Positions 51,522 through 60,378 of a stretch of DNA of 64,000 bases are shown piece by piece. A model generated the notes under the pieces. That model did no database searches, was not told the DNA's origin, and saw nothing but the letters and a program-made list of their open reading frames with translations. The stretch covers positions 248,001 to 312,000 of the forward strand of contig NZ_AUBX01000009.1 in NCBI RefSeq assembly GCF_000429465.1, given 5' to 3'. The stretch is from Algoriphagus vanfongensis DSM 17529. GTDB lineage: Bacteria; Bacteroidota; Bacteroidia; Cytophagales; Cyclobacteriaceae. Within the stretch, counting starts at the first letter, position 1. Every line of letters starts with the position of its first letter. A program made the position numbers and the translations under genes.

Positions 51522-51690
51522 TGGTATTGTTTTCTGAGTTGAAATTAAAAATAAATGGTTAAAAACTCAGCTTTTATGGAATAGTCCGGAAGAATACTGG
51601 CAAAAACTAGTTGAAATGAGCGGATGACATTCTTTCAAGTTTTCACAGTTGAACTGATTTGTAAGGGGAAAATTGAGAATAGAGGAAATA

Positions 51691-51722
51691 AAAAAAAGCG
51701 GTTGTGGAAACCGCTTTTTTTA
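51691..51722. terminator. Terminator after ferritin
   Basis: AAAAAAAGCGGTT ... AACCGCTTTTTTT with a short loop, 20 bp after the ferritin stop at 51742 on the minus strand. The upstream region 51523-51690 holds no gene. Confidence 0.85.
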
Positions 51723-51741
51723 TTGAATAACAAGGTCAAGA

Positions 51742-52299
51742 TCAGGCTCCTGCGGAATTGGCATCCGCATGAGCTGCTGCATGTAGCTTGCCAAGCTCTT
51801 GATCGATAGTCCATAGACCGACGCCTTCTTCTCCGATGATATCAAAGAGTTCGACTGCCCTACGGGACATGGTTTCCTCTTCACGCTGCTCTGTCACATA
51901 CCATTGCATAAAGCTAAATGTGGCAAAATCTTTCACATTAAAAGCATGGTCTACGATATTATTGATAGACTTGGTTACTAGGATTTCATGTTCCAAGATC
52001 AACTCAAAGACTTCTCTCAGAGAGTTGAAATGATGTCTGATTCCTGTGATCTCAGGCTGAATGGCGTGTCCGCCTGCCTCATTCACATATTGGAAAATCT
52101 TCATCATGTGCATTCTTTCCTCATCTGCATGAGTGTAGAGGTATTTGGCAGCATTTTCATAACCCATCATATGACACCATGAAGCCATGGAAAGATAATA
52201 GGCAGAAGACTTTCCTTCCATTTCGATTTGCTTGTTGAGTTGCTCCTCTGTATCGTGCAAAAGTGAACGCTGTAGTGTTACTATTTCCTTTTGTTTCAT
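51742..52299 (-). CDS. ftnA: Ferritin
   Basis: The 185-residue product is a non-heme ferritin that stores iron in a 24-subunit shell. It has the four-helix bundle and the ferroxidase ligands: LNKQIEMEGKSSAYYLSMASW (Glu of helix A), HADEERMHMMKIF (Glu and His of helix B), then ILEHEILVTKSINNIV and WYVTEQREEETMSRRAVEL with further acidic ligands. It ends with an alanine-rich tail, AAAHADANSAGA, a little longer than usual. The gene has its own terminator at 51691. Confidence 0.95.
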   Translation of the reverse strand: MKQKEIVTLQRSLLHDTEEQLNKQIEMEGKSSAYYLSMASWCHMMGYENAAKYLYTHADEERMHMMKIFQYVNEAGGHAIQPEITGIRHHFNSLREVFELILEHEILVTKSINNIVDHAFNVKDFATFSFMQWYVTEQREEETMSRRAVELFDIIGEEGVGLWTIDQELGKLHAAAHADANSAGA

Positions 52300-52402
52300 T
52301 GTTTCAATTGTTTAGTACAAAATTAACTAATAATGGCTGTGAAAGTTCCTTAAAGGCTTGATGGATAAAAATTTAGAATAGGTTTAATTAAATAGCGATA
52401 AC

Positions 52403-53749
52403 TTATCTAGTTAGGGGTGAAGGAAATACTGCCAGACTTTCGGAGCCATTTTCTGAAACAGACTGTACGGCAAAGAAGTAGTTGTCCTTGGAGTAGGGGA
52501 TCGTCAAATTAGTCTCCGTGGTATAAAATTTCTTTTCCCAAACGGGTGATGAAGTCTCACGCATCAGCACATAATAGCCTTTGACTTTGCCGACTTTTGG
52601 TGCTTCCCAGAGGAGAATAGAGTGATTGCTCAGGCCTCTGACATCGATCTGAACCTGCTGCGGCTGATCTGCAGAAGAAGCCAGAGTAGCCAAAGAAGCC
52701 AGGTTGACTGCAGCTACTTTCCTCAAATATTCGAAGTCCATAAACTCGGGTAAATCTCCATATTGAATGCCATCTTCCACTCTTACGTTTTCATGCTGAT
52801 GGATAAAATGCTCGTTCATCTCAGACATACGCACAGCTGTAAAACCATTTCTGGCAAAGGAAGTCTGGTCGCCTCCTCGCAAGAATCGGTCAGGTCTATA
52901 GATCAGTTTGACCTCAAACTGATCCACATATCGCTCGCCTACTTCTTTGATGTAGCGAGCTAGTTGTCTGGATTTGCTATCATTGTCGGATCCTGAGTAG
53001 CGTCGAATGGCGGCTTCTCGCTCAGATTCAGATGCAGGGATGGTCTCTGAAAATACCCGCATTTTCAGATTATCTTTGATCAGGGTACCTGAAGACTCAC
53101 TATTTCCCACTATATCATTGTTGAGGACTGCAGCAATATTCCAACCTTCCTCTTGAGCCTTGTCTGACATGTAGGTGGCTCCCTTGAGTCCTTGCTCTTC
53201 TCCTGTGAATGCTACGAATTTGATGGTAGCCGGGAAAGAATGAGAGGCCATGACTCTTGCCAGCTCTATGACTGCTGCTGTTCCGCTACCATCATCATTG
53301 GCTCCGGGTGCTGGGTTTTCTGCATCCATCACATTCTTATTTCTGGAATCCATATGTGCCGAAATGATAAATATCCTAGTATCATTTGGATCAGTTCCTT
53401 TCAGTGTGGCGACTACATTTGCTCCTGGTGAGTCTTGCTCGATCCTGCGTCCATCTCCTGGTATGGTAAACCTCTCTATTTCCGCAGTCATTCTGCCATT
53501 GGCATCAGTGGCATAGGTTTGAAATTTTGACAAAACCCAGTCCTGTGCGGCTGGCATACCATTTTGAGAATCCGTGCTAAGTGTATGTCGGGTGTTAAAG
53601 GAAGCCAATCTACGAACATGAGCCTCCAATGAGTCAGAGGATATCTCAGAGACCATCTGAGCGATCTCAGGATTTCTATGAATTATGGTTTGACTATATC
53701 CCCAATTTGCCATTGCGGCCAGGGAAAAGGTGAATAAAATTTTGCGCAT
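52403..53749 (-). CDS. Exported M28-family zinc aminopeptidase
   Basis: The ATG at 53749 (MRKILFTFSLAAMANWGYSQ) gives a signal peptide; a start at 53770 would add seven residues and lacks a reason. The 448-residue product has the M28 zinc ligands: ISAHMDSRNKNVMDAENPAPG, ANDDGSGTAAVIELARVM and FTGEEQGLKGATYMSD. After the catalytic domain (about 80-350) comes a C-terminal fibronectin type III-like region, with NHSILLWEAPKVGKVKGYYVL. Such enzymes are secreted or periplasmic. The divergent DinB gene begins 67 bp away. Confidence 0.92.
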   Translation of the reverse strand: MRKILFTFSLAAMANWGYSQTIIHRNPEIAQMVSEISSDSLEAHVRRLASFNTRHTLSTDSQNGMPAAQDWVLSKFQTYATDANGRMTAEIERFTIPGDGRRIEQDSPGANVVATLKGTDPNDTRIFIISAHMDSRNKNVMDAENPAPGANDDGSGTAAVIELARVMASHSFPATIKFVAFTGEEQGLKGATYMSDKAQEEGWNIAAVLNNDIVGNSESSGTLIKDNLKMRVFSETIPASESEREAAIRRYSGSDNDSKSRQLARYIKEVGERYVDQFEVKLIYRPDRFLRGGDQTSFARNGFTAVRMSEMNEHFIHQHENVRVEDGIQYGDLPEFMDFEYLRKVAAVNLASLATLASSADQPQQVQIDVRGLSNHSILLWEAPKVGKVKGYYVLMRETSSPVWEKKFYTTETNLTIPYSKDNYFFAVQSVSENGSESLAVFPSPLTR

Positions 53750-53816
53750 AGTAGGGTTGATTAAAAGCATAAGACTAAATTTATCCTAGTCAATCTAACA
53801 AACATTCAATTTTTAC

Positions 53817-54335
53817 ATGAATACCTTTAAAATACCGAACAAAGGCGATTATCCCGCATTTTATCATACCTATCTGAAGCTGGTGGAAGACACCGACTAT
53901 TGCAACTTGATTCAGGATCAGGTGAATGCGGTCAAGAAGCTCTTTGCCGAAAAGCCGGCAGATTGGGAAAATCAACCCTATGCTGAAGGTAAATGGTCAC
54001 CTAAGGAAGTGCTAGGTCATGTGATTGATACCGAGAGAATTATGACTTTCAGGGCTTTGTGTTTTGCCAGGGGTGAAAAATCATCTCTTCCTGGTTTTGA
54101 TCAGGATCCTTATGTGCTCAATGCCCGATTCGGTGCGGTGGATATTGAATTGCTGTTGGAAGACTTCGCAGCTCAAAGGAGAGCCTTAGTCACGTTGATT
54201 CAGACATTGCAGCAAGATGTACTTGACAATCAAGGTACTGCCAATGGCTCTACTATTACTCCTAGGGCTTTGTTTTGGATTATTCCGGGACATTTTATTC
54301 ACCATCTTTCTATCCTTCAAGAACGGTATCCATGA
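53817..54335 (+). CDS. DinB-like (DinB_2) protein
   Basis: The 172-residue product is a four-helix DinB/YfiT-type protein: WSPKEVLGHVIDTERIMTFRALCFARG, NARFGAVDIELLLEDFAAQRR and FWIIPGHFIHHLSILQERY. Three His residues (in GHVIDTE, GHFIHH) may bind a metal as in other members. The family has varied roles, some as thiol-dependent transferases (bacillithiol, mycothiol), so the reaction cannot be stated. The stop overlaps the start of the PhzF gene (ATGA), so the two are translationally coupled. Confidence 0.9.
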   Translation: MNTFKIPNKGDYPAFYHTYLKLVEDTDYCNLIQDQVNAVKKLFAEKPADWENQPYAEGKWSPKEVLGHVIDTERIMTFRALCFARGEKSSLPGFDQDPYVLNARFGAVDIELLLEDFAAQRRALVTLIQTLQQDVLDNQGTANGSTITPRALFWIIPGHFIHHLSILQERYP

Positions 54336-55126
54336 AACTAGGAATTGGAATAATTGATGCATTTACGGATAGGGCATTTGGTGGCAATCCTGCCGCAGTA
54401 TGCCTGCTGGAGCAGCCTCTATCAGAGGAGATGATGCAGCTCATCGCCATGGAAATGAATCTCAGTGAAACAGCTTTTGTTCAGAAAACTGATGAAAAGG
54501 GCAATTTTAGTTTGAGGTGGTTTACGCCGACAGTTGAGATTAGCCTATGTGGTCATGCTACGTTGGCTTCGGCTTTTTGGATGATGAGAAATGGATGGGC
54601 ATTGCCGGGAGATGAAATCCGATTTCAGACTCTTAGTGGAGAGCTCAAGGTGAAAAGTGATGGAGATTGGCTGGAAATGAATTTTCCATTGATCCCGACA
54701 TTCCATGATACGCATCCATACTTTGGCAGTGATTTCTTCGGGAAAAAAATCCTCGCTTCTTCTCAATTGTCTAAGAATTGGATTTTTGAACTAGAGTCAG
54801 AGCAAGCTGTCAAATCTGTTGCTCCAGATTTTCAGACTGTTTCTCAGCATAGTGAGGAAGGGATCATCGTGACTGCCGCCGGAGATGGGGAATTTGATAT
54901 TATATCTAGGTTTTTTGGTCCCAATGTGGGGATCAATGAAGATCCGGTCACAGGATTTGCGCATTGTGCATTGATGGATTATTGGTTTCAGAAATCCGGA
55001 AAGTTGAGTTTGAAAGCTTTTCAGGCGAGTAAGAGGGGAGGAAAGATTGATTTGGAAAAGCACGATGATCGGGTGATATTGAGAGGTCAGGCTGTGGCAG
55101 TTTTTGCTGGAGCCATGGAAATCTAA
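54332..55126 (+). CDS. PhzF-family isomerase/epimerase
   Basis: The ATG at 54332 overlaps the DinB stop; the longer frame to 54275 is inside that gene. The 264-residue product has the PhzF pseudo-symmetric fold: DAFTDRAFGGNPAAVCLLE, EMNLSETAFVQ with the catalytic Glu, SLCGHATLASAFWMM and EDPVTGFAHCALMDYW. Family members isomerise or epimerise small molecules such as trans-2,3-dihydro-3-hydroxyanthranilate; the substrate here is unknown and no phenazine genes are nearby. A GTG-started channel gene follows 6 bp later. Confidence 0.9.
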   Translation: MKLGIGIIDAFTDRAFGGNPAAVCLLEQPLSEEMMQLIAMEMNLSETAFVQKTDEKGNFSLRWFTPTVEISLCGHATLASAFWMMRNGWALPGDEIRFQTLSGELKVKSDGDWLEMNFPLIPTFHDTHPYFGSDFFGKKILASSQLSKNWIFELESEQAVKSVAPDFQTVSQHSEEGIIVTAAGDGEFDIISRFFGPNVGINEDPVTGFAHCALMDYWFQKSGKLSLKAFQASKRGGKIDLEKHDDRVILRGQAVAVFAGAMEI

Positions 55127-55132
55127 ATCAAC

Positions 55133-55828
55133 GTGAAAGAATTTGCCAAAAGAATCAGGTTTAAAAGACTCGCCAATGACTTTACAGATTATTGGCTGAC
55201 TGACGCCAGTTTTGGATTGCTGCTACTAATCCTACTCTTTACGGTTTTTGTACTTCCTATTTTGATTGACTATGGCCATATCGATATGGTTTTTGTCAAT
55301 TTGGTGTTTCTGTTTTTGTTTTTCACAGGGATCTGGTCCTCCAGAAAACGACTCCTGATTTTCCTGACATCGGCACTGTTTATTTCGCAGTTGACTCTGA
55401 GGGTGCTGCGATTTTCTGATTTACCAGTGCAGTTTTATCTGACCGAAAGAATCGTCGGGATTGCGAATATGATGGTGTTTATTTTTCTGAATATCAGATT
55501 GTTGTTTCGGGATCGTGAGGTCAATTTGTATCGGGTGGTCGGTGCAATCAATGTATACCTTTGCATGGCCATTTTGGGAGCATTTGTGTTTGAGATTATC
55601 AATTTGACTGTGGGAAGTAGTATCTCAGGAGCCTTGAATCTTCAAGGTTTGGATGAGGATTTTTCGGAGTATATTTATTTTAGTTTGGTGAGTTTGACGA
55701 CTGTTGGGTTTGGAGACTACTATCCCGTCAATGTCATGTCCAAGATGCTCTCAGTGTTTATGAGTACTGTCGGGATTTTATATCCGGCAGTTGTCATCGC
55801 TAAATTGGTCTCAGAAAGCAAGTCTTAA
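55133..55828 (+). CDS. Two-pore-type potassium channel protein (Ion_trans_2)
   Basis: The 231-residue product has about six membrane segments (near 25-44, 48-66, 70-86, 105-122, 135-155 and 205-225). A pore loop has the selectivity filter TVGFGD (190-195) inside SLVSLTTVGFGDYYPVN, followed by the last membrane helix. It therefore resembles small bacterial K+ channels. The N terminus is cytoplasmic and basic; no ligand-binding C-terminal domain is present. The start is a GTG at 55133. It follows the PhzF gene by 6 bp, likely the last gene of that string. Confidence 0.9.
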   Translation: MKEFAKRIRFKRLANDFTDYWLTDASFGLLLLILLFTVFVLPILIDYGHIDMVFVNLVFLFLFFTGIWSSRKRLLIFLTSALFISQLTLRVLRFSDLPVQFYLTERIVGIANMMVFIFLNIRLLFRDREVNLYRVVGAINVYLCMAILGAFVFEIINLTVGSSISGALNLQGLDEDFSEYIYFSLVSLTTVGFGDYYPVNVMSKMLSVFMSTVGILYPAVVIAKLVSESKS

Positions 55829-55897
55829 TTCCATTGGTGTAAAAGCCCCTGTATTTTAGCCTCTTTCCGTTTAGTTTACCTTCAAATCACTAAACGT

Positions 55898-57379
55898 ATG
55901 AGAAAAATCTACCTTTCAGCCATGTTTTTGCTCGGTTTTACCGTAGCCATGGCTCAGGAAACACGACAGATTCCTGTCGAGTCAAAAATCGAAAAGACTC
56001 ACCAAACCACCATCAAAGGCAAATCTATTCCCTACAAATCTATCACGGGAACTCAGCCGGTTTGGAATGACAAAGGAGAGCCAATTGCTTCTTTGTTTTA
56101 CACCTATTACGAACGTACGGATATCTCCGACAAGGATACAAGGCCTTTGGTGATCTCTTTCAATGGAGGTCCCGGGTCTGCGTCTATTTGGATGCACCTG
56201 GCCTATACCGGTCCGGTGATCTTGAATATCGATGATGAAGGCTACCCAGTCCAGCCTTATGGAACCAAGTCCAATCCTCACTCTATTCTGGATGTGGCTG
56301 ATATAGTCTATGTAGATCCTGTCAATACTGGATATTCTAGAATTGTAGATGAAGAGACGCCTCGATCTACATTTTTTGGAATCAACTCAGATATTAAATA
56401 CCTCGCGGATTGGGTGAATACTTTTGTGACAAGACAAAATAGATGGGCATCTCCCAAGTATCTGATCGGTGAAAGCTATGGTACCACCCGTGTGGCAGGC
56501 TTAGTTGCTCAGCTTCAAAATGCTCACTGGATGTATTTCAACGGAGTGATTTTGGTATCACCTACCGAATTGGGAATAGAACGGGGCGGACCTGTTCAGA
56601 TGGCGAATTACCTTCCTTATTATGCGGCTACAGCTTGGTATCATGGACAACTGCCTGCGGATCTACAAAGCAAAGATCTAGATGAGATCCTTCCGGAAGT
56701 GGAAGCATATACCTTGGATAAGGTTTTGCCAGCTATGGTCAAAGGAGGTATGCTACCTGCTGCTGAACGCGATGCAGTTGCGACTCAGATGGCCCGATAT
56801 TCCGGTATCAGTAAAGAAGCCATCCTTGGCCACAATTTGATGGTGCCTACCAGTTTCTTTTGGAAGGAATTGTTGAGAGAGGAAGGAATGACAGTAGGAC
56901 GATTGGACAGTAGATATAAAGGATTTGATAGAATGGAAGCGGGACAACGATATGATTTCGATCCTGCGTTGACTAGCTGGAACCATGCTTTTGCGCCAGC
57001 TTTTAATATCTATGCCAAGAAAGTGTTGGGTTTTGAAACTGACTTGACCTATAATCTCTTCGGTCCTGTTCATCCTTGGGATCGCTCCAATGAGCATACT
57101 GGCGAGGATTTGGGACAGGCAATGCGCCAAAATCCATTCTTGCACGTGATGGTACAGTCGGGCTACTTTGATGGAGGTACAGACTTTTTCAATGCCAAGT
57201 ACAGCATGTGGCACATCGATCCAAATGGAAAGATGAAAGATCGTCTGACTTTCAAAGGCTATCGATCTGGACACATGATGTATCTCAGAGCGGAAGATCT
57301 AGAAACTTCCAATGATGACATCCGGGATTTTATACAAAAATCAATGGTGGCACCCGATACCCCTGCCAAATACAATTAA
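55898..57379 (+). CDS. Exported S10-family serine carboxypeptidase-like protein
   Basis: The 493-residue product has a signal peptide (MRKIYLSAMFLLGFTVAMAQ) and the alpha/beta-hydrolase core of S10 carboxypeptidases. It has the oxyanion segment SFNGGPGSASIWMHL and the nucleophile Ser193 in IGESYGTTRVAGLVAQLQ. An Asp lies in GYFDGGTDFFN and His459 in YRSGHMMYL, so the triad appears complete. S10 proteins remove C-terminal residues from peptides and are well known from eukaryotes. Secreted bacterial versions such as this are common in Bacteroidota. It ends at the terminator 57388-57415. Confidence 0.92.
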   Translation: MRKIYLSAMFLLGFTVAMAQETRQIPVESKIEKTHQTTIKGKSIPYKSITGTQPVWNDKGEPIASLFYTYYERTDISDKDTRPLVISFNGGPGSASIWMHLAYTGPVILNIDDEGYPVQPYGTKSNPHSILDVADIVYVDPVNTGYSRIVDEETPRSTFFGINSDIKYLADWVNTFVTRQNRWASPKYLIGESYGTTRVAGLVAQLQNAHWMYFNGVILVSPTELGIERGGPVQMANYLPYYAATAWYHGQLPADLQSKDLDEILPEVEAYTLDKVLPAMVKGGMLPAAERDAVATQMARYSGISKEAILGHNLMVPTSFFWKELLREEGMTVGRLDSRYKGFDRMEAGQRYDFDPALTSWNHAFAPAFNIYAKKVLGFETDLTYNLFGPVHPWDRSNEHTGEDLGQAMRQNPFLHVMVQSGYFDGGTDFFNAKYSMWHIDPNGKMKDRLTFKGYRSGHMMYLRAEDLETSNDDIRDFIQKSMVAPDTPAKYN

Positions 57380-57387
57380 TCTTGGAA

Positions 57388-57415
57388 AGCCCGGCCGAAA
57401 AGTCGGGCTTTTTTA
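57388..57415 (+). terminator. Rho-independent terminator
   Basis: AGCCCG pairs with CGGGCT, followed by TTTTTT, 9 bp after the stop at 57379. It slightly overlaps the convergent gluQ stop. Confidence 0.85.
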
Positions 57416-58282
57416 TGGTATCAGTGATGTGAAATCTTCAAACGAATGAATCGGTTGACCGCACATTTCTCCGATCATCTGGTAAATCTCCGGCAATTTT
57501 TTTCCACTTTTTCTGAGATACTGAAGCGATGTAGCTCCTTCTGATTTTGAAAGCTTCTGCTTGCCTGAGCCTTTGAGGATGGGGTGGTGGAAAAAGCGAA
57601 TAGACTCGAAATCATCCTCCTGGAGACTATCTGCCAAAAAGGACTGCGCAATGCTAGAGCTATAGAGGTCCTGCCCGCGAACGATCAAATCTACGCCGAA
57701 ATGCAGATCATCAATCAATGAAGTTAATTGGTAAGCGGGCAAACCATCCTTTTTCCTAACTATGAAAAATGAAACGTCTTCGGGAATCACTTCCCATTTT
57801 TTTTGTCCAGAATAAGTTGAAAGAGGTATTAATTCAGCATCGAGGGTATTGATTCTCCAAGTCGCTTCTGGTCGGTCCAGTTTGATTTTTCGGTCAAGGC
57901 AGTGACCCAAGTAATACCCCGAAGAATTCATCTGTGAGATTTTTTTTCGAGAGCAGGTGCAGGCAAATAACTTCTGCTGATTTTTAAGTTGGTCCAAGGC
58001 CGCTTGGTACTGGTCCATGCGATGGACTTGGGACCATTCTGCTTCGAATTCTTTGAGATTTTGAGGTCCTTGATCGATGGGGATTTCCAAAAAATCAAGA
58101 GTTTCAAATATATCCTCGACATATTCTGAGCGGTATCGCTCTCTATCAAGGTCATCTATTCTAAGAAGTATTTTTGCCCCGGTTTTTTGAGCTATTGCTT
58201 TGGTCAGCAAAAATGAAAAAGCATTTCCCAGATGTAAATATCCGCTGGGTGTCGGGGCGATTCTTGTCAAAGTTGAATTCAT
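57413..58282 (-). CDS. gluQ: Glutamyl-queuosine tRNA(Asp) synthetase
   Basis: GluQRS attaches glutamate to queuosine 34 of tRNA-Asp. The 289-residue product is a truncated GluRS without anticodon-binding domain. The HIGH motif is in APTPSGYLHLGNAFSF, the zinc pattern is FACTCSRKKI and SGYYLGHC (C-x-C ... Y-x3-C), which is typical for GluQRS and not GluRS, and the KMSKS-equivalent is KQKLSKSEGATSL. The ATG at 58282 leads directly into these. It is convergent with the S10 peptidase gene. Other queuosine genes are not in the window. Confidence 0.93.
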   Translation of the reverse strand: MNSTLTRIAPTPSGYLHLGNAFSFLLTKAIAQKTGAKILLRIDDLDRERYRSEYVEDIFETLDFLEIPIDQGPQNLKEFEAEWSQVHRMDQYQAALDQLKNQQKLFACTCSRKKISQMNSSGYYLGHCLDRKIKLDRPEATWRINTLDAELIPLSTYSGQKKWEVIPEDVSFFIVRKKDGLPAYQLTSLIDDLHFGVDLIVRGQDLYSSSIAQSFLADSLQEDDFESIRFFHHPILKGSGKQKLSKSEGATSLQYLRKSGKKLPEIYQMIGEMCGQPIHSFEDFTSLIP

Positions 58283-58317
58283 TGAGACAAAAATAAGTAG
58301 ATTGGAAAAAAAACTTC

Positions 58318-58977
58318 ATGAGAAAACTTGGACTTTCTGCTTTGCTACTCGCTTTTTTTTCATGTCAATCTTCGGATAAAGCCTCTCAAACAGGACCTGA
58401 ACTGATTGCGAAATCAATTGAATTTCATGATCCGCAAAATGAATGGAGCGACTTCAGAGGCACTTTGGTTTTTCAGGATAGTTTGCCGGACGGAAGGAAT
58501 TCAAGATTTTACAAGGTCAGTTTAGATAATGCTAGTTCCAGCATGTCTTATTGGATCGAAGGGTTGGAGTACCGTGTACACCATGATTCGGTGGTGGTTT
58601 CCGAAGGAGCAATCGAGGATGAGCGGGCGCTTCGGATGAGAAATTATTATAGCTATTTATGGGGTTTGCCTATGAAGCTACTGGATGCCGGTACGAGCAT
58701 AGATAGGGATGTGCAAGATGAAATGCTGAATGGGAAAATGTACAAGGTTGTTCGCGTGCCTTACGAGGCTGATACATGGTACTTTTATTTAGAACCGGAC
58801 AGCTATGAGATGAAAGCTTATAAGTTCTATAAGGATGAGGAAAAGGGAGTCGGGGAGGTGATTTATTTGGATGGTCTGATGAATGTGGGTGAAATGAAAA
58901 TCCCTAGCCATCGAACGTGGTACCGAACAGAAAAACCAGAATTTCTAGCTACCGACAAATTGCTGCGGATTGAGTGA
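58318..58977 (+). CDS. Lipoprotein, possibly DUF6503 family
   Basis: The 219-residue product starts MRKLGLSALLLAFFSCQSSDK, a lipoprotein signal with Cys16. The mature part has ELIAKSIEFHDPQNEWSDFRG, SRFYKVSLDNASSSMSYWIEG, then RNYYSYLWGLPMKLLDAGTSID and VPYEADTWYFYLEPDSYEMKA. This is the repeated pattern of Bacteroidota lipoproteins I associate with DUF6503; I cannot verify the family. It should sit in the periplasm or outer membrane. It is divergent from gluQ across 35 bp and precedes a carboxypeptidase-regulatory-domain protein. Confidence 0.75.
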   Translation: MRKLGLSALLLAFFSCQSSDKASQTGPELIAKSIEFHDPQNEWSDFRGTLVFQDSLPDGRNSRFYKVSLDNASSSMSYWIEGLEYRVHHDSVVVSEGAIEDERALRMRNYYSYLWGLPMKLLDAGTSIDRDVQDEMLNGKMYKVVRVPYEADTWYFYLEPDSYEMKAYKFYKDEEKGVGEVIYLDGLMNVGEMKIPSHRTWYRTEKPEFLATDKLLRIE

Positions 58978-59039
58978 GAAAACGACTTTAAGTTCTTTTA
59001 ACCTGTAAATCAATCTCTCCTGAGATTCAATCTCTATTT

Positions 59040-59780
59040 TTGGATGTGAAAAAAATCCTACTTCTTTTTTTATTTCTGACCAGCAGTGGTTGTCTGATGG
59101 CACAAAGTACCTATTCTGGCAATGTCCTAGATGGAAGCGATAAGGCTTACATGGAGGGTGTGCAGGTCAGTGTGGCAGGGCAAAAGGCATCAGCTGTGAC
59201 TAATCAAAGGGGGTATTTTTCTGTAGATGCGACACCGGGTGATACGCTCAAGCTTTCCTTTCCGGGGTTTATAGAGCAGGAGATTGTATTGGGCACCGAG
59301 CGGTTTTTGATGGTGCAGCTTCAGGACATGGCCCGGTTTCTACCCACTTTCGAAGTGAAAAGCCAGGCCTATTCTTACAGGCTAAAAGATGGGAGATTGG
59401 TGCTCAAAGATGAAAATGAAGCGGAACTTCCCTCCAGAAAAGGAGAGGTGACGGCAGGCACAAGGTCTGATGATCCCAATGGTGGTGTGGCTATCAGCGG
59501 TGCCATTTCCTATTTCACCAAAAAAGCGAAGCAAGCCCGAGAATATGAAAAAAAGAAGGCTTGGCACGCACGTCGACAAGGGTATTACGAAGTGATCCAA
59601 TCAGATTCCGTTCAGGCGGACTTGATGGCCAAGTATGAATTGGAACAATCTGACTGGGATGCTTTGGTCATTCGATTCAATCAATTCCATCAAAGTCATG
59701 AGTTTTTGGATTGGTCAGAAGAAAAAGTGCAAAAGAGTCTGGAAGAGTTTTTTCGATTTGAGACCGCCTTCTCCAATTAA
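59040..59780 (+). CDS. Exported protein with a carboxypeptidase-like regulatory (CarboxypepD_reg) domain
   Basis: The 246-residue product has a signal peptide (VKKILLLFLFLTSSGCLMAQ). Residues about 24-100 form a carboxypeptidase D regulatory-like domain (YSGNVLDGSDKAYMEGVQVS, TNQRGYFSVDATPGDTLKLS), as at the N terminus of SusC/TonB receptors. A variable helical part with FTKKAKQAREYEKKKAWHAR follows. No TonB barrel follows. Start choice is unusual: TTG at 59040 or GTG at 59046, since no ATG precedes the signal peptide. The stop overlaps that of the convergent DUF4442 gene by 4 bp. Confidence 0.8.
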   Translation: MDVKKILLLFLFLTSSGCLMAQSTYSGNVLDGSDKAYMEGVQVSVAGQKASAVTNQRGYFSVDATPGDTLKLSFPGFIEQEIVLGTERFLMVQLQDMARFLPTFEVKSQAYSYRLKDGRLVLKDENEAELPSRKGEVTAGTRSDDPNGGVAISGAISYFTKKAKQAREYEKKKAWHARRQGYYEVIQSDSVQADLMAKYELEQSDWDALVIRFNQFHQSHEFLDWSEEKVQKSLEEFFRFETAFSN

Positions 59781-60283
59781 GTTTTCTTTTTGAATGACCA
59801 AGTGACATAGATCCTGGCGACCATTTCACCTGCTGGATTGGTGCCTGTCGATATCATCGTCAATTGACCAGTGTCTCCCGGCTTCATTGGGTTGAGCAAA
59901 TCAAAGAGTTCTTCTCCCTGCTCACAAGTAAAGGTGATTTTCTGATCTGCTTTTTTGTGAAACTCTGCCTTGAAATCTACTACGAGCATACTGAATTTGC
60001 CTCTGCCAGCCAAGTACATCTGGCAAAGCGCTCCTGTGCTGAGCTCTCCTGCGCCAGCCATCGCAGCAAAATAGATAGACCGAAAGGGGTTTTGCGTTCG
60101 CCAAGAGTAGGGAAGTGTGACCTCACATTTCTCTTGGGTAATTGTTTTGATCCGAAACTTCCAAAAAATAGCCGAAGGCAATTTAGACAACATGGCCATC
60201 CAAAAGACGAGTGGATTGTTCATCTTTTGCTGGTACTCGAGACCTTTTGGAGTCAGTTTGGATGGAGTGATGATACTGGACAT
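59777..60283 (-). CDS. DUF4442 hotdog-fold protein
   Basis: The 168-residue product is a DUF4442 (YiiD-C/PaaI-like hotdog) protein. The helix region PLVFWMAMLSKLPSAIFWKF is followed by TLPYSWRTQNPFRSIYFAAM, AGAGELSTGALCQMYLAG and MLVVDFKAEFHKKADQKITF. Hotdog proteins are often thioesterases, but the substrate here is unknown. There is no signal peptide, so it is likely cytoplasmic. It is convergent with the preceding gene (4-bp overlap) and divergent from the M48 gene across 95 bp. Confidence 0.85.
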   Translation of the reverse strand: MSSIITPSKLTPKGLEYQQKMNNPLVFWMAMLSKLPSAIFWKFRIKTITQEKCEVTLPYSWRTQNPFRSIYFAAMAGAGELSTGALCQMYLAGRGKFSMLVVDFKAEFHKKADQKITFTCEQGEELFDLLNPMKPGDTGQLTMISTGTNPAGEMVARIYVTWSFKKKT

Positions 60284-60378
60284 GGTTTGATATTTCTTTC
60301 AAAATAGTAATTTTTGTCGCCTCCTAAGAAGCTTGGTATTCTTTTTGGAAAATCTAAGTCAAACAATCAATCTTAATC

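Noticed and set aside
51624..51809. Plus-strand ORF across the ferritin terminator
   Set aside because: It is formed by a terminator and antisense ferritin sequence; no coding signal.
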